Positions 51,358 through 60,843 of a stretch of DNA of 64,000 bases are shown piece by piece. The translations under genes were made by a program, and so were the position numbers. The stretch is from Planctomycetota bacterium (GTDB lineage Bacteria; Planctomycetota; UBA1135; UBA2386). Every line of letters starts with the position of its first letter. Position 1 is the first letter of the stretch. The notes below the pieces were generated by a model, which saw only the letters and a list, made by a program, of their open reading frames with translations, made no database searches and was not told where the DNA came from. The stretch lies in contig JANQJF010000111.1 in NCBI GenBank assembly GCA_028281765.1, forward strand, positions 1-64,000, written 5' to 3'.

Positions 51358-53550
51358 ATGCGTCACGTCGGCAATCGCGTAGCCCGCCCCGAAGGACCTG
51401 CGAAGGTCGAAGGGCGCGCGGTCTACGTCGATGACATTCCCCGCGCGAAAGACGAATGGGTCGGCGGAACACTCCGCTCACCCGTCGCGCACGGTAAACT
51501 TCGCTGCATCGAACGCGGCGACTTCGACTTCTCCCGCGTCGTCGTCGTCACGGCCGAGGACATTCCCGGCGACAACGTGCAGGCGCTGATCGTCGACGAC
51601 CAGCCGATCCTGTGCGCGGACACGGTGCGCCACGTCGAGGAGCCGATCGCCCTGGTCGCGGCGCCGGACCAGGGGACGCTATGCGCCGCCCTCGACGCGC
51701 TCGAACCGCGGATCGACCCGCTCGAGCCGGTGTTCGACGCCGAACGATCGCAGGACGTGCAGTCCGAGATCTCGATCGACAAGGGTGACGTCGACGCAAC
51801 TTTCGAAGGCGCAACACGCATCGTCGAGGGCGAGTACCACACCGACTCACAAGAACAGCTCTACATCGAGACGCAGGGCATGATCGCCGACCCACCGACC
51901 GCGGACGGCACGATCACGGTCCGTGGCTCGCTGCAGTGCCCGCACTACGTGCAGAAGGCCCTGCGCCGGGCGTTCGCCGTTCCGCCTGAGAAGGCGCGCG
52001 TCGTGCAGTGCGAGACAGGCGGCGGCTTCGGCGGCAAAGAGGACTACCCCTCGGTCGTCGCCTGCCACGCCGCGCTGCTCGCCCACGCGAGCGGACACCG
52101 GGTGCGGATGGTCTACGATCGCAACGAAGACCTGCTCGCGACTCCCAAGCGACACCCGTCTCGCGTTCGACACCGCACCGTGGTGGCCGACGACGGCACG
52201 CTGCTCGCGATGGACATCGACGTCCTGCTCGACGGCGGCGCCTACACGACGCTCTCGCCGGTCGTGCTGTCGCGTGGCGTCATCCACGCGGCGGGCGCGT
52301 ATCGCTGCGACAACATCCGCATTCGCGGCCGTGTCGTGGGCACGAATCACGTGCCGTACGGCGCGTTTCGCGGCTTCGGTGCGCCGCAGGTCTGCTTCGC
52401 GATCGAGCGACAGATGGATCGCATCGCCGCGTCGCTGGGGATTCACCCCGTGGTGATTCGGCAGCGCAACATGCTTCGTCTCGGCGACCGCACCGCGACG
52501 AGCCAGCTCCTGAAAGAGAGCGTCGGTTCCGAAGAAGTGCTGCGCCGCATCCTCGCGCACACGGGGTTCGATCGACACGAGTGGCGCAAGGAGCGCAGCG
52601 GCAACAAGCGACGCGGCGTCGGCCTCTCGTTCTTCTACCACGGCGCCGGCTTCACCGGCTCGGGCGAAGAGATGCTCAAGGGCAAGGTCACGGTCGAACT
52701 CGACGACGACGGCTGCGCTCTCGTGCGCGCCGGATCGACGGAGATCGGGCAAGGCAAGAACGCGATGTTCACCGCGATCGCGGCGGACGCGCTCGGCGCC
52801 GAACCGGACGCGATCACGATCGTCGATCCGGACACGGCGGCCGTCCCCGATTCGGGTCCGACCGTCGCGTCGCGCACCTGCATGATCGTCGGCGGCTGTC
52901 TCGACAAGGCATGTCGGACGCTCGCGGACCGCGTCGGCGGCGACCCGAACACTCCGTTCCGCGAACGCGCGAGCGCGTTCGTCCGCGGTGGCGGCGACGC
53001 GGTCGCGACCGAGACCTACGGTTCGCCACCGGGACTGCAGTGGGATCAAAACGCCTACCGCGGCGACGCGTATCCCGTGTTCGGCTGGGCCGCGGACGTC
53101 GCCGAGGTCGAGGTCGACCTCACGACGTTCGACGTCGAGATCGTCCGCTTCGTGACATGCGTCGACGTCGGTCACGCGATCCAGCCACAGATCGTCGAAG
53201 GCCAGATCGAAGGCGGGACGCTGCAGTCGATCGGCTGGTCGCACATCGAGGTGATGACGGCCGAGAACGGGCGGTTCCGGCAGGACCGGCTCGCGACCTG
53301 CATCATCCCGACGTCGCTCGACACGCCACCGATCGACGTCCTGCTCGTCGAAGAGCCGTTCTCGAACGGGCCGTTCGGCGCGAAGGGCGTCGGCGAACTG
53401 CCAATGGACGGCGGCGCCCCCGCGATCGCTTCGGCGATCGAGGATGCGATCGGTGTGCACGTCACTCACGTCCCTGCAACCCCGGAGCGCCTGCTGGAAG
53501 CATGGCTGGAGGCTCATCCGGACGACGCCTTCTTCGAGGCGAAGCGATGA
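51358..53550 (+). CDS. Molybdenum hydroxylase large subunit (xanthine dehydrogenase family)
   Basis: About 730 residues from the ATG at 51358, which has GGAG upstream; the ATG at 51322 is less likely. It has the pattern of the xanthine dehydrogenase/CO dehydrogenase large chain: ARPEGPAKVEGRAVYVDDIP at the start, CETGGGFGGKEDYP for the cofactor-binding loop, GAFRGFGAPQVCFAIE and the C-terminal GPFGAKGVGELPMDGGAPAI with the catalytic Glu. It binds the molybdopterin cofactor and oxidises an aromatic heterocycle or purine; the substrate is not clear. It is the first gene of a coupled three-gene operon: the 2Fe-2S gene starts inside its stop. Confidence 0.93.
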   Translation: MRHVGNRVARPEGPAKVEGRAVYVDDIPRAKDEWVGGTLRSPVAHGKLRCIERGDFDFSRVVVVTAEDIPGDNVQALIVDDQPILCADTVRHVEEPIALVAAPDQGTLCAALDALEPRIDPLEPVFDAERSQDVQSEISIDKGDVDATFEGATRIVEGEYHTDSQEQLYIETQGMIADPPTADGTITVRGSLQCPHYVQKALRRAFAVPPEKARVVQCETGGGFGGKEDYPSVVACHAALLAHASGHRVRMVYDRNEDLLATPKRHPSRVRHRTVVADDGTLLAMDIDVLLDGGAYTTLSPVVLSRGVIHAAGAYRCDNIRIRGRVVGTNHVPYGAFRGFGAPQVCFAIERQMDRIAASLGIHPVVIRQRNMLRLGDRTATSQLLKESVGSEEVLRRILAHTGFDRHEWRKERSGNKRRGVGLSFFYHGAGFTGSGEEMLKGKVTVELDDDGCALVRAGSTEIGQGKNAMFTAIAADALGAEPDAITIVDPDTAAVPDSGPTVASRTCMIVGGCLDKACRTLADRVGGDPNTPFRERASAFVRGGGDAVATETYGSPPGLQWDQNAYRGDAYPVFGWAADVAEVEVDLTTFDVEIVRFVTCVDVGHAIQPQIVEGQIEGGTLQSIGWSHIEVMTAENGRFRQDRLATCIIPTSLDTPPIDVLLVEEPFSNGPFGAKGVGELPMDGGAPAIASAIEDAIGVHVTHVPATPERLLEAWLEAHPDDAFFEAKR

Positions 53551-54011
53551 TCCAGTTCCGACTCAACGGCGAAGCCGTGTCCGTGGACGCGCATCCGATG
53601 GCTCGCTTGCTAAGCGTCCTCCGTCGAGACCTCCGCCTGACTGGCACCAAGGAAGGCTGCGGCGAGGGAGAATGCGGAGCGTGCTCGGTCGTCGTCGATG
53701 GCAAGGTCGTGAACTCGTGCCTCATCCCCATGAGTCAGATCGACGGGACAGAAGTCCTCACCATCGAAGGCTCGGGGCACGCGAACATCCAAGATCACTT
53801 CCTCGCAGAGGGAGGCACGCAATGTGGCATCTGCACACCCGGCATGATCATGGCGACCAGAGCCTTTCTCGAGGACGCGGAGGCAACGGGCGCCGCCATC
53901 GACGAAGACAGCGTGCGCGCGGCACTCGCCGGCAACCTCTGCCGCTGCACCGGCTACGGCAAGATCGTCGCAGCCGTACTGGCCGCCGCACGGACGGAGG
54001 GCGACGCGTGA
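53547..54011 (+). CDS. Molybdenum hydroxylase 2Fe-2S subunit
   Basis: A 154-residue protein whose ATG overlaps the stop of the large subunit (ATGA). It has two [2Fe-2S] clusters: a plant-type ferredoxin site GCGEGECGACSVVVDG plus VNSC near the N-terminus and the helical-bundle site CGICTPGM with NLCRCTGYG near the C-terminus. This is the full set for a xanthine-dehydrogenase small subunit, and it should carry electrons from the molybdenum centre to the FAD subunit. The larger open frame that contains it in the same phase starts inside the large subunit and is not real coding upstream. Confidence 0.95.
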   Translation: MIQFRLNGEAVSVDAHPMARLLSVLRRDLRLTGTKEGCGEGECGACSVVVDGKVVNSCLIPMSQIDGTEVLTIEGSGHANIQDHFLAEGGTQCGICTPGMIMATRAFLEDAEATGAAIDEDSVRAALAGNLCRCTGYGKIVAAVLAAARTEGDA

Positions 54012-54835
54012 AATTCGACAAGCCCAGATCGCTGGGAGAAGCCCTGTCAATCCTCGCGGATGCCGAGCTCGAGCCGCACCTCTTGGCCGGAGGCACGGAC
54101 CTCCTCGTCGAGATCGATACCGGCCGAACGGCGCCGCCACACGTCGTCGACATCTGGGGAATCCCGGAGTTGCACGGCATCCAACGCGAAGCCGAAGGCG
54201 TTCGTATCGGTTCGTTGACGACCTGCACGGAGCTCTATCGCGATGCGCGCACGCCGGACATCTTGCGGGACGCTGCGTGGGAGGTCGGCGCCGAGCAAAT
54301 CCGCAACCGCGCGACGATCGGCGGCAACCTTGGCACGGCTTCACCTGCGGCTGACCTGACGCCGGTTCTCTTCGCGCTCGGCGCCACGGTCAGATTGTGC
54401 GCCAGGCGCGGCGACCGCGATCTCTCCGCAAGACAGTTCATCACCGGCTACCGGAGTAACGCACTCCGACCAAGCGAACTGATCCACTCGGTCTGGATTC
54501 CGGATCGACCGGACGACGAACGGCGTGCTTTTCGGAAGGTCGGCACGCGGCGCGCGCAATCCATCAGCAAGCTTGTCGTGGCCGTAGCCTTCCGGATCGA
54601 GGGCGAAGTCGTTATCGCGTGCCGTGGAGGCGCCGGATCGGTCGCCCCACGCACGATCGACCTCCCGGTGCTGACACGAGAGATCCTCGGCCGACGGTGC
54701 ACGCCCGAGAGAATTGCCCATGCGGCGCGCATGTCGGCCGCACTCGACTGCGCACCGGTCGACGATGTGCGTTCTACCGCCCTCTATCGCAGGGAAGTGT
54801 TCGCGCGCGTGCTCGTCGACCTGCTCAGCCGCTGA
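54008..54835 (+). CDS. Molybdenum hydroxylase FAD-binding subunit
   Basis: A 275-residue protein starting at the GTG that overlaps the previous stop (GTGA). It shows the FAD-binding pattern of this family: HLLAGGTDLLVEIDTGR near residue 26, GSLTTCTELYRD and IRNRATIGGNLGTASPAADL near 95. The CO dehydrogenase flavoprotein C-terminal domain follows (FRKVGTRRAQSISKLVVAVA). It passes electrons to NAD or another acceptor. The gene ends overlapping the opposing phosphoesterase gene by 11 bases. Confidence 0.93.
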   Translation: MKFDKPRSLGEALSILADAELEPHLLAGGTDLLVEIDTGRTAPPHVVDIWGIPELHGIQREAEGVRIGSLTTCTELYRDARTPDILRDAAWEVGAEQIRNRATIGGNLGTASPAADLTPVLFALGATVRLCARRGDRDLSARQFITGYRSNALRPSELIHSVWIPDRPDDERRAFRKVGTRRAQSISKLVVAVAFRIEGEVVIACRGGAGSVAPRTIDLPVLTREILGRRCTPERIAHAARMSAALDCAPVDDVRSTALYRREVFARVLVDLLSR

Positions 54836-55745
54836 AGCCGCTCGCCTGGTCGCGACCCGGCTCCGCCCGCGACGCCATGTCCTTCCACCGCGGCGCGAAC
54901 TTCTCGCGGACATCGCCGTTGCGATCGACCCAGATCTCTTCGATCGAATCGAGCTGACCGGTCGACCACACCATGCGGAGGTAGTGCCGCAGCTCCTCGT
55001 CACTGCGCGTGCGCCGGATCCGCGGGACGATCGCCGGATTGATGAACGCCGTGCCTTCCCGCCGCACGAATCTCGTACGGAAGCCACCGATCTGCGGGTG
55101 CAGCTTGTGGTGCATGTGACCGGCGACGACAGCACGCACGCGTCGACCGCTCGCGGAGATGCGATCGAGCGCCCACTTGAGGTCACGATCGCCCCAGTCG
55201 CCGCCGGGTCGCTTGCCAAAGTCCTTGCCGTAGATGCTCTTCGGCTGGCTCGAAATGCCGTGCGGGCCGTTGTGCGCGAGGATGATCAGATCGTCGAACT
55301 GCGCGCGCAGCGCGGTCTCGACGATCAGGTCCGCCGACTCCTCCATCGACTCGACGTCGTAGAAGTGCCCGTAGACTTCGGGACTGCGGATGTCCTGGCC
55401 GCCCCAGGAGAATGGGCGTGCGCCGACAATCGAGATGCCGGCCGCGGGGATGTCACGCGTCGCATACGCGAGATGATCGTTACCGAGTGCCTCGACGCTC
55501 TGCTCGAGCTTCTGCGTCGGGAACTTCAGGGAGAAGCTCTGCCACGCGTCGTGGTTGCCGAGGATGACGACCTTGTCGGCGTCGAGGTTCGCGACATCGG
55601 TCACGAGCCGTACGTTCTCGTCGCCGAGATCGCCGACGAACATGACGAGGTCCTGCGTCCCCCCTTCGAGGAACTCGACGTCGTGCCGACTCCACAAGCC
55701 GTGCATGTCGCCGATGACCAGGATCTCCGCCCGAGACCGATTCAT
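54825..55745 (-). CDS. Metallophosphoesterase (calcineurin-like)
   Basis: A 306-residue protein with the five motifs of the calcineurin-like fold: GDMHGLW (Asp13, His15), VGDLGDENV (Asp39), LGNHDAW (Asn64-His65-Asp66), LAHNGPHGI and AGHMHHKL. It hydrolyses a phosphomono- or diester with a bimetal site; the substrate is unknown. It resembles a subgroup first seen in cyanobacteria. It follows the sigma-54 activator by 19 bases on the same strand, so both likely share a transcript, and overlaps the FAD subunit gene convergently. Confidence 0.9.
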   Translation of the reverse strand: MNRSRAEILVIGDMHGLWSRHDVEFLEGGTQDLVMFVGDLGDENVRLVTDVANLDADKVVILGNHDAWQSFSLKFPTQKLEQSVEALGNDHLAYATRDIPAAGISIVGARPFSWGGQDIRSPEVYGHFYDVESMEESADLIVETALRAQFDDLIILAHNGPHGISSQPKSIYGKDFGKRPGGDWGDRDLKWALDRISASGRRVRAVVAGHMHHKLHPQIGGFRTRFVRREGTAFINPAIVPRIRRTRSDEELRHYLRMVWSTGQLDSIEEIWVDRNGDVREKFAPRWKDMASRAEPGRDQASGFSG

Positions 55746-55764
55746 CCGATCGGAAGTAGCATAT

Positions 55765-57630
55765 TCAGTCGACCTTCAACAGCCCGTGCCGAACGAGTTT
55801 CTCCCGATACGTCGTTCGCGGCACGCCGAAGAGCTCTGCGCCCTTCGTCAGGTTGCCCTGGGACTTGTCGAGGGTCTCCCGTAGCGCGAGCAGCTCCTGG
55901 TGGTCGAGGCGCTCCTTCCACGTCGACGAAGAGTCCTTGACCGGATTCGCGAGCGCCGGCTCGGCAAGGTCCTGAGAGGACGCGCTGCCGAGGTCTTCAA
56001 CGCGAATCGGCCCACCCTGAGCCCGGAGCGCCGCCCCCTTGATGAGATGTCGCAGCTCGCGGATGTTGCCCCGCCACTTGCGGCGCTGCAGGGCTTCGAC
56101 GGCATCCTTGGTCAGGTCCTGCACCTTGTCGAGGTTGAGCTCTCTGGCCGCCTCCTCGAGGAACCGGACGCAGAGCATCAGCAGGTCTTCGGAGCGCTCG
56201 CGTAGCGACGGCAGCCGAATCTCGAGTTCGTTGAGCCGGAAGTAGAGGTCCTCGCGAAAGCGACGCTCGTCGATCATCTGCTCGAGGTCCTGGTGCGTCG
56301 CCGCGATGATGCGCACGTCGACCTTCACCTGACGCCGCGAGCCGAGCGGGGTCACGACGCGGTCTTGGAGCACCCGCAAGATCTTTGCCTGCAGATCGAT
56401 CGGCATGTCCCCGATCTCGTCGAGGAACAGCGTGCCGCCGTGGGCTTCTTCGAAGTGGCCGGGGCGCGACTGGGTCGCGCCGGTGAACGCACCTTTCTCG
56501 TGGCCGAACAGCATCGACTCCATCAGCTGTTCGGGAATCGCCGCGCAGTTCACGGGGACGAACACCTTCTCGCTTCGGCGCGAGAGATCGTGCAACGCGC
56601 GCGCGAGCACCTCCTTGCCCACGCCCGTCTCGCCGCGCAGCAGCACGGTGTAGTCGGTCGGCGCGTAGAGCTTGACGCGTTCGATCATCTCGGCGCAGCC
56701 CGGGCTGGAGGACTGCAGCGCGGGGTGTTCGCTGCTGTTCGCGTCCGGCTTGGCCCGGACGAGACCGGCGACGAGGTCGCGGTTGCCGAGGGCCGAGGCC
56801 AGCAGGCGACCGATGAAGACGACCCGCTGCAGGTCTTCGGCGGACAGCACGACGCCCTCGCGCACGCAGTCGGCGTAGAGCACGCCATTGCGGCGACCGA
56901 GCGCTTCGATCGGCAACGCGATGCCGGAGGAGATCCCCTCGCGTCGGATCGACACGAACTTCGAGGCGACCGGATCCTCGCTGGCGACGGGCACGTGCAC
57001 GACGCGACCGCCTTCCCGGACGCGCTCGATCAGCGAGCTACTGACGCGGAACGGCGTCCGGTCGTCCCCGCGCGCGAGGAAGTAGCCGGCGCGCTGCCCG
57101 GCCTCGCTCGGTTCGACCGCACCGCGATCGAGCGATAGGTGCACCCGATCGGCGCTGGTCGCGGTCAGCACCGCGCCGAGCGCGGTTTCGATCATCTCGG
57201 ACGGATCCTTCAGACCCTCGAGGTGGTCCGCGACCTCCATGAACGTCCGATACCAGGATCCGATCGGCGTGCCCGGCGACTGAACGGCTGCCAGATCCAG
57301 CTCCTCGGCGACTTCGGCCCCGTCCTCGACGGAGACGTAGCGGATCTTCACCATCGCCGGGCCGAGGTTGACCACATCGCCGTCGAGCAGGCTGTCGAAC
57401 CGGTCGCCGATATTGCCGGTCGCGCACCGCACGGGAAACGGCAGCCCGGCCTCGGCGCGGATCAGAATCCGGCCACCCTTCTCGACTTTCACCTCGAGGA
57501 CGCGGCTCGCGCAGTCCGGAATCCCGATGGGCACCGAAGACTCGGTGTCACAGCCGATCCAGAACGCGGTCTCGTCCACGGTCGTGGTGCGCAGCCCGTC
57601 CCGATCGGTGATCTCCAGATTGACCGACAT
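55765..57630 (-). CDS. Sigma-54-dependent activator with FHA-like and GAF domains
   Basis: A 621-residue regulator starting at the ATG at 57630. Residues about 1-110 look like an FHA domain (TAFWIGCDTESSVPIGIPDC, NLGPAMVKIRYVS), which would bind a phosphothreonine peptide. Residues about 130-285 are a GAF sensor. The AAA+ domain has Walker A GETGVGKE (333-340), the sigma-54-contact GAFTGA (380-385) and Walker B GGTLFLDEIGD. The C-terminus is a Fis-type helix-turn-helix (GAELFGVPRTTYREKL). It would respond to a kinase signal and activate sigma-54 promoters. The kinase gene at 57773 is divergent, 142 bases away, and could be its partner. Confidence 0.95.
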   Translation of the reverse strand: MSVNLEITDRDGLRTTTVDETAFWIGCDTESSVPIGIPDCASRVLEVKVEKGGRILIRAEAGLPFPVRCATGNIGDRFDSLLDGDVVNLGPAMVKIRYVSVEDGAEVAEELDLAAVQSPGTPIGSWYRTFMEVADHLEGLKDPSEMIETALGAVLTATSADRVHLSLDRGAVEPSEAGQRAGYFLARGDDRTPFRVSSSLIERVREGGRVVHVPVASEDPVASKFVSIRREGISSGIALPIEALGRRNGVLYADCVREGVVLSAEDLQRVVFIGRLLASALGNRDLVAGLVRAKPDANSSEHPALQSSSPGCAEMIERVKLYAPTDYTVLLRGETGVGKEVLARALHDLSRRSEKVFVPVNCAAIPEQLMESMLFGHEKGAFTGATQSRPGHFEEAHGGTLFLDEIGDMPIDLQAKILRVLQDRVVTPLGSRRQVKVDVRIIAATHQDLEQMIDERRFREDLYFRLNELEIRLPSLRERSEDLLMLCVRFLEEAARELNLDKVQDLTKDAVEALQRRKWRGNIRELRHLIKGAALRAQGGPIRVEDLGSASSQDLAEPALANPVKDSSSTWKERLDHQELLALRETLDKSQGNLTKGAELFGVPRTTYREKLVRHGLLKVD

Positions 57631-57772
57631 ACCGTCGGATTTTCGCCGGTCATTGCGGAATACGCCAGGGGTATGCCGTCGGAATTCCGTCACCGGGCGC
57701 CCGCGACATACCTGGTAGACTGTGTGCAGGCGCCTTCCCTGGCCCCTGCTTTCCACCACCATCCCACGGTCC

Positions 57773-60700
57773 ATGCCCACCGAACCCGGCCACCGGTCCG
57801 GTCCGGCTTCACGTCGTTTGATCGGCTACTCGGCGAACCGCACGCTCTTCCGCGAGCAGCGTGAGGGGGGTGTCGTACGCCTCCTGAAGGTCTTCGAGAC
57901 CGGCTCGATGGCCGACGCAGAGGGCGAAATGCGCGCCGCCGAAGTCCTGGCAGGGGCTGGAATCGCCCGCTGCCACGCGGCCCGGATCGACGAGGCCTCG
58001 GGCAAGCCGGCGCTGGAACTGGACTATCTGCCCGGCACGGACCTCGGCCACCTGATCCGGGCGGAGGGCCCCCTGCCGACAGCCACGGCGCTCCGGGTCG
58101 CCCACGGACTCGCGACGATTCTCCGCCGGCTGGACGCCATCTCGAGCGATCTCGCCCCGCACGGGGTCGTCCACTGTGACGTCAAACCGTCGAACGTGCT
58201 CGTCGACGGCGGACCGCCGGATCGGTCCGCCGATGTCGCTGTCCACCTGATCGACCTCGAGCACTCCGCACCCGCCGCGGACCCGGCCGCGACCGCCGGG
58301 CCCACCGACGCGTTCCAGGGCGGCACCCACGGCTTCGCCCCGCCGGAGGCGTACGACGGTGCGCTGCCGACCCGGGCGTTCGACGTGTTCGGGTTCGGTT
58401 GCTGCCTGCACTCCATGTTGACCGGCGAGACCCCGCCCGCGCAGGCCGAAGCGCCGCGACACCGCCGCCACGCGCTCGTCGCCGTGCCCCTGACGTTGCG
58501 GACCCTGTTCGAGGACTGCACCGCGCGCGACCCCCGCGACCGCCCAGACTGGGACGAGATCCTGACGCGCCTCGACTCGTGCGCCGAGGAATCGGATCGA
58601 TCCCAAGCCCTCGACGCCGTGCGCCTGGCCGTGATCGCCAGCGACTTCAGCGGCGCTACCAAGGCGGTGGCCGCACTCGACTCGCAGGCGGCCACGGAGT
58701 TCGGACCGCGGCTCACGCGATGGATCGAGCGCAGCAAGAGACTGCGACGTGCGGCCGCGCGCACGCTCCCCGAACCGCAGGAAGTCGCCGCCGCGACGCT
58801 CGCCCACCTGGCCGTGCACGGCCAGCGCGTGCACGCGGCGCTGCAGCGATTCGCCGCCGACGCCGAGTGCCGCGCGGCGCGTGATGCCGTTCTCGACGCG
58901 CTGCTCGACCGCTTGCTCGACGCGCCGACACAGATCAAGACCCACGCGAAGAACGGCGCGTTCGGAACCGCCAAGCAGTGGATCGACGACGCCCGCGCCG
59001 CGATCCACGCCTGCGCGGTGCTCGGGCAATTGCCTGCGTCGACCGCAGCCGACGGCACGATCCCGAAGATCGCGCGCGCTCCGGAACGCGTCATCGACCT
59101 CGCAGAGCGCGAGATCACCTCGGCCGCATCCGACCACGATCGCGTCCTCGCCCGCGTCGAGTCGGCGGAGAGCGCGCTCGACCTCGACGCGATCCAGACC
59201 GTGCTAGTCTCGGTCGCGGATTCGCACGGCGGAGCGAGCGAGATCACCGCGAACCTCAAAGAACGCGCGCACCGCTTCGAGTTCGCGATGAGCCAGATCG
59301 CGGGCGGCGCGTCCGCACTCGAAGAATGCCGACGACTGATGCTCCTGACCGGGGTGCACGTCGACATGGAGCCCGTGCAGCAGTTCGTCGCGCGCTGCGC
59401 GGAGATCGCCTCGAGCCCGCGCCAGACGCCGTGCCGCGCGTTGCTGCGCGGCCTCGACTCGCTGCTGAAGGACTTCCCCCACCTCGCACCGGTCGTCGCT
59501 CCCGCATCGAACCGTCTGCGGGAAGCGCTGAGCGCGCTGACGGACGCGGCCTGGGATGCGGTCCACGAAGCGGAGTCGCTCCTGAAGGCATCGCCGGTCC
59601 CGATCCGCCCGCTGCAAGCCGAGGTCAACCGCCTCGACCGCCTCGACCTGGCTGGCGGCCTCATCGACCAGAAGAACCGCACGCGCACCGACTTGCTCGA
59701 CGCGCTCGAGAACATCCGCCTGCACGTCGATCGGGCGCGGGCGACGCGCGACCGCATCGCCCGCGGCGCCGAGGAGGCGATGGATCAGGGTCACCTGACG
59801 ACCGCGCTCTACGAGATGGAGCGCGCCGCTCGCCAGTTCGACGACGAGACGTCACAGGCCCACGGCCAGCCGATGAGCGACAGATACGCGGCGGCCAAGC
59901 GACTCAAGGAACAGATCGAGGACGCGCAACGCACGAACCACGAACTCGCCGCGCGCTACCGCGCCGCCGTCGACGACTCGGCCGCATCCGCGAGCCGCGC
60001 GGAACTCCTCGAGGAGCGAGAGCGCGTGCTTTCGTTCTTGTGCGGCAATGTCGGCGAGCACCGCAGCCGACTCTACGAATCCGATCTCGGCACCGTCCGC
60101 TTCGAGCGCTTCGAGCTCACGGCAGAAATCGGGAACGAGCGCCTGCAGGCGTGCGAGAGCGACGCCGCCAGGATCGAGGTCGCCGAACAGATCGCGAGCG
60201 CGCTCGCGATGCAGATCCCGGCGAGCGGATGGAGCGGTGAGCAGCGAGAACTCGCGCACCGCACCGTCGCGGAATGGCGCGAACGCTCGGGCCCACCTCG
60301 AGGACACCGCCGAGCGGAGGGCCGCGCCGGCCGCTTGGTCGGAGCCGTGGCCGCGGTCGTCCTCGGCATCGCGAGCATCACGTGGGGTTGGGCCACGCTC
60401 GTGAGCGCCAAGTCGGTCGACCTGCAGCGACTGTCCGACGACCTCATGCCGGCGATGGCCTGGCATGACGACGCCGACGGGGAAACCGCTGCCCTGGCAC
60501 GACTGCGCAACTTCCACGCGGCGATGCACAACAGCGACGCGCCAAGATCCGTTTCGGCGGCCGCCCAGGACCTGCTCACCGCGGCCGAGAGCACGCGGAT
60601 CACCGACACCGACTGGCTCGACCATCTACGGGTCGCGATCGAACGCTACGACATCGCGATCGGCTCGAAACCGACGGAGGCGCTCCATCGCTTCGGCATC

Positions 60701-60838
60701 GCCGCGCACACGACGGCGTGCATCCGCGCCGCGCGCAGCGGAGTCGACCTCGCCGAGCACCTGGAGCGGTGCGGGGAATCGCGCCTCGCGCCGCCGCGGG
60801 AGCTCGCGAAACGCCTCCGCGAAGTCGAGCCGAAGTAG
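57773..60838 (+). CDS. Divergent membrane-anchored Ser/Thr kinase with coiled-coil
   Basis: A 1021-residue protein from the ATG at 57773. Residues about 20-265 form a kinase domain with altered motifs: HCDVKPSNVL at 134-143 (HCD for HRD, Asp136, Lys138 and Asn141 retained), IDLEHS with DLE at 161-163 instead of DFG, and FAPPEAY. Residues about 290-840 are a long helical, largely coiled-coil region. A single membrane segment (LVGAVAAVVLGIASITWGWA) lies near 855-875 and about 145 residues face the periplasm. The kinase may be active or act as a scaffold; I cannot decide. It is divergent from the FHA/sigma-54 activator. Confidence 0.85.
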   Translation: MPTEPGHRSGPASRRLIGYSANRTLFREQREGGVVRLLKVFETGSMADAEGEMRAAEVLAGAGIARCHAARIDEASGKPALELDYLPGTDLGHLIRAEGPLPTATALRVAHGLATILRRLDAISSDLAPHGVVHCDVKPSNVLVDGGPPDRSADVAVHLIDLEHSAPAADPAATAGPTDAFQGGTHGFAPPEAYDGALPTRAFDVFGFGCCLHSMLTGETPPAQAEAPRHRRHALVAVPLTLRTLFEDCTARDPRDRPDWDEILTRLDSCAEESDRSQALDAVRLAVIASDFSGATKAVAALDSQAATEFGPRLTRWIERSKRLRRAAARTLPEPQEVAAATLAHLAVHGQRVHAALQRFAADAECRAARDAVLDALLDRLLDAPTQIKTHAKNGAFGTAKQWIDDARAAIHACAVLGQLPASTAADGTIPKIARAPERVIDLAEREITSAASDHDRVLARVESAESALDLDAIQTVLVSVADSHGGASEITANLKERAHRFEFAMSQIAGGASALEECRRLMLLTGVHVDMEPVQQFVARCAEIASSPRQTPCRALLRGLDSLLKDFPHLAPVVAPASNRLREALSALTDAAWDAVHEAESLLKASPVPIRPLQAEVNRLDRLDLAGGLIDQKNRTRTDLLDALENIRLHVDRARATRDRIARGAEEAMDQGHLTTALYEMERAARQFDDETSQAHGQPMSDRYAAAKRLKEQIEDAQRTNHELAARYRAAVDDSAASASRAELLEERERVLSFLCGNVGEHRSRLYESDLGTVRFERFELTAEIGNERLQACESDAARIEVAEQIASALAMQIPASGWSGEQRELAHRTVAEWRERSGPPRGHRRAEGRAGRLVGAVAAVVLGIASITWGWATLVSAKSVDLQRLSDDLMPAMAWHDDADGETAALARLRNFHAAMHNSDAPRSVSAAAQDLLTAAESTRITDTDWLDHLRVAIERYDIAIGSKPTEALHRFGIAAHTTACIRAARSGVDLAEHLERCGESRLAPPRELAKRLREVEPK

Positions 60839-60843
60839 CCGGC

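Noticed and set aside
52008..54011. 667-residue open frame that starts inside the large hydroxylase subunit
   Set aside because: Only the final 154 residues match a real family (the 2Fe-2S subunit). The upstream part is an out-of-phase reading of the large subunit.
57631..57772. Sigma-54 promoter between the activator and the kinase
   Set aside because: The GG and GC elements that I found do not have the required spacing.
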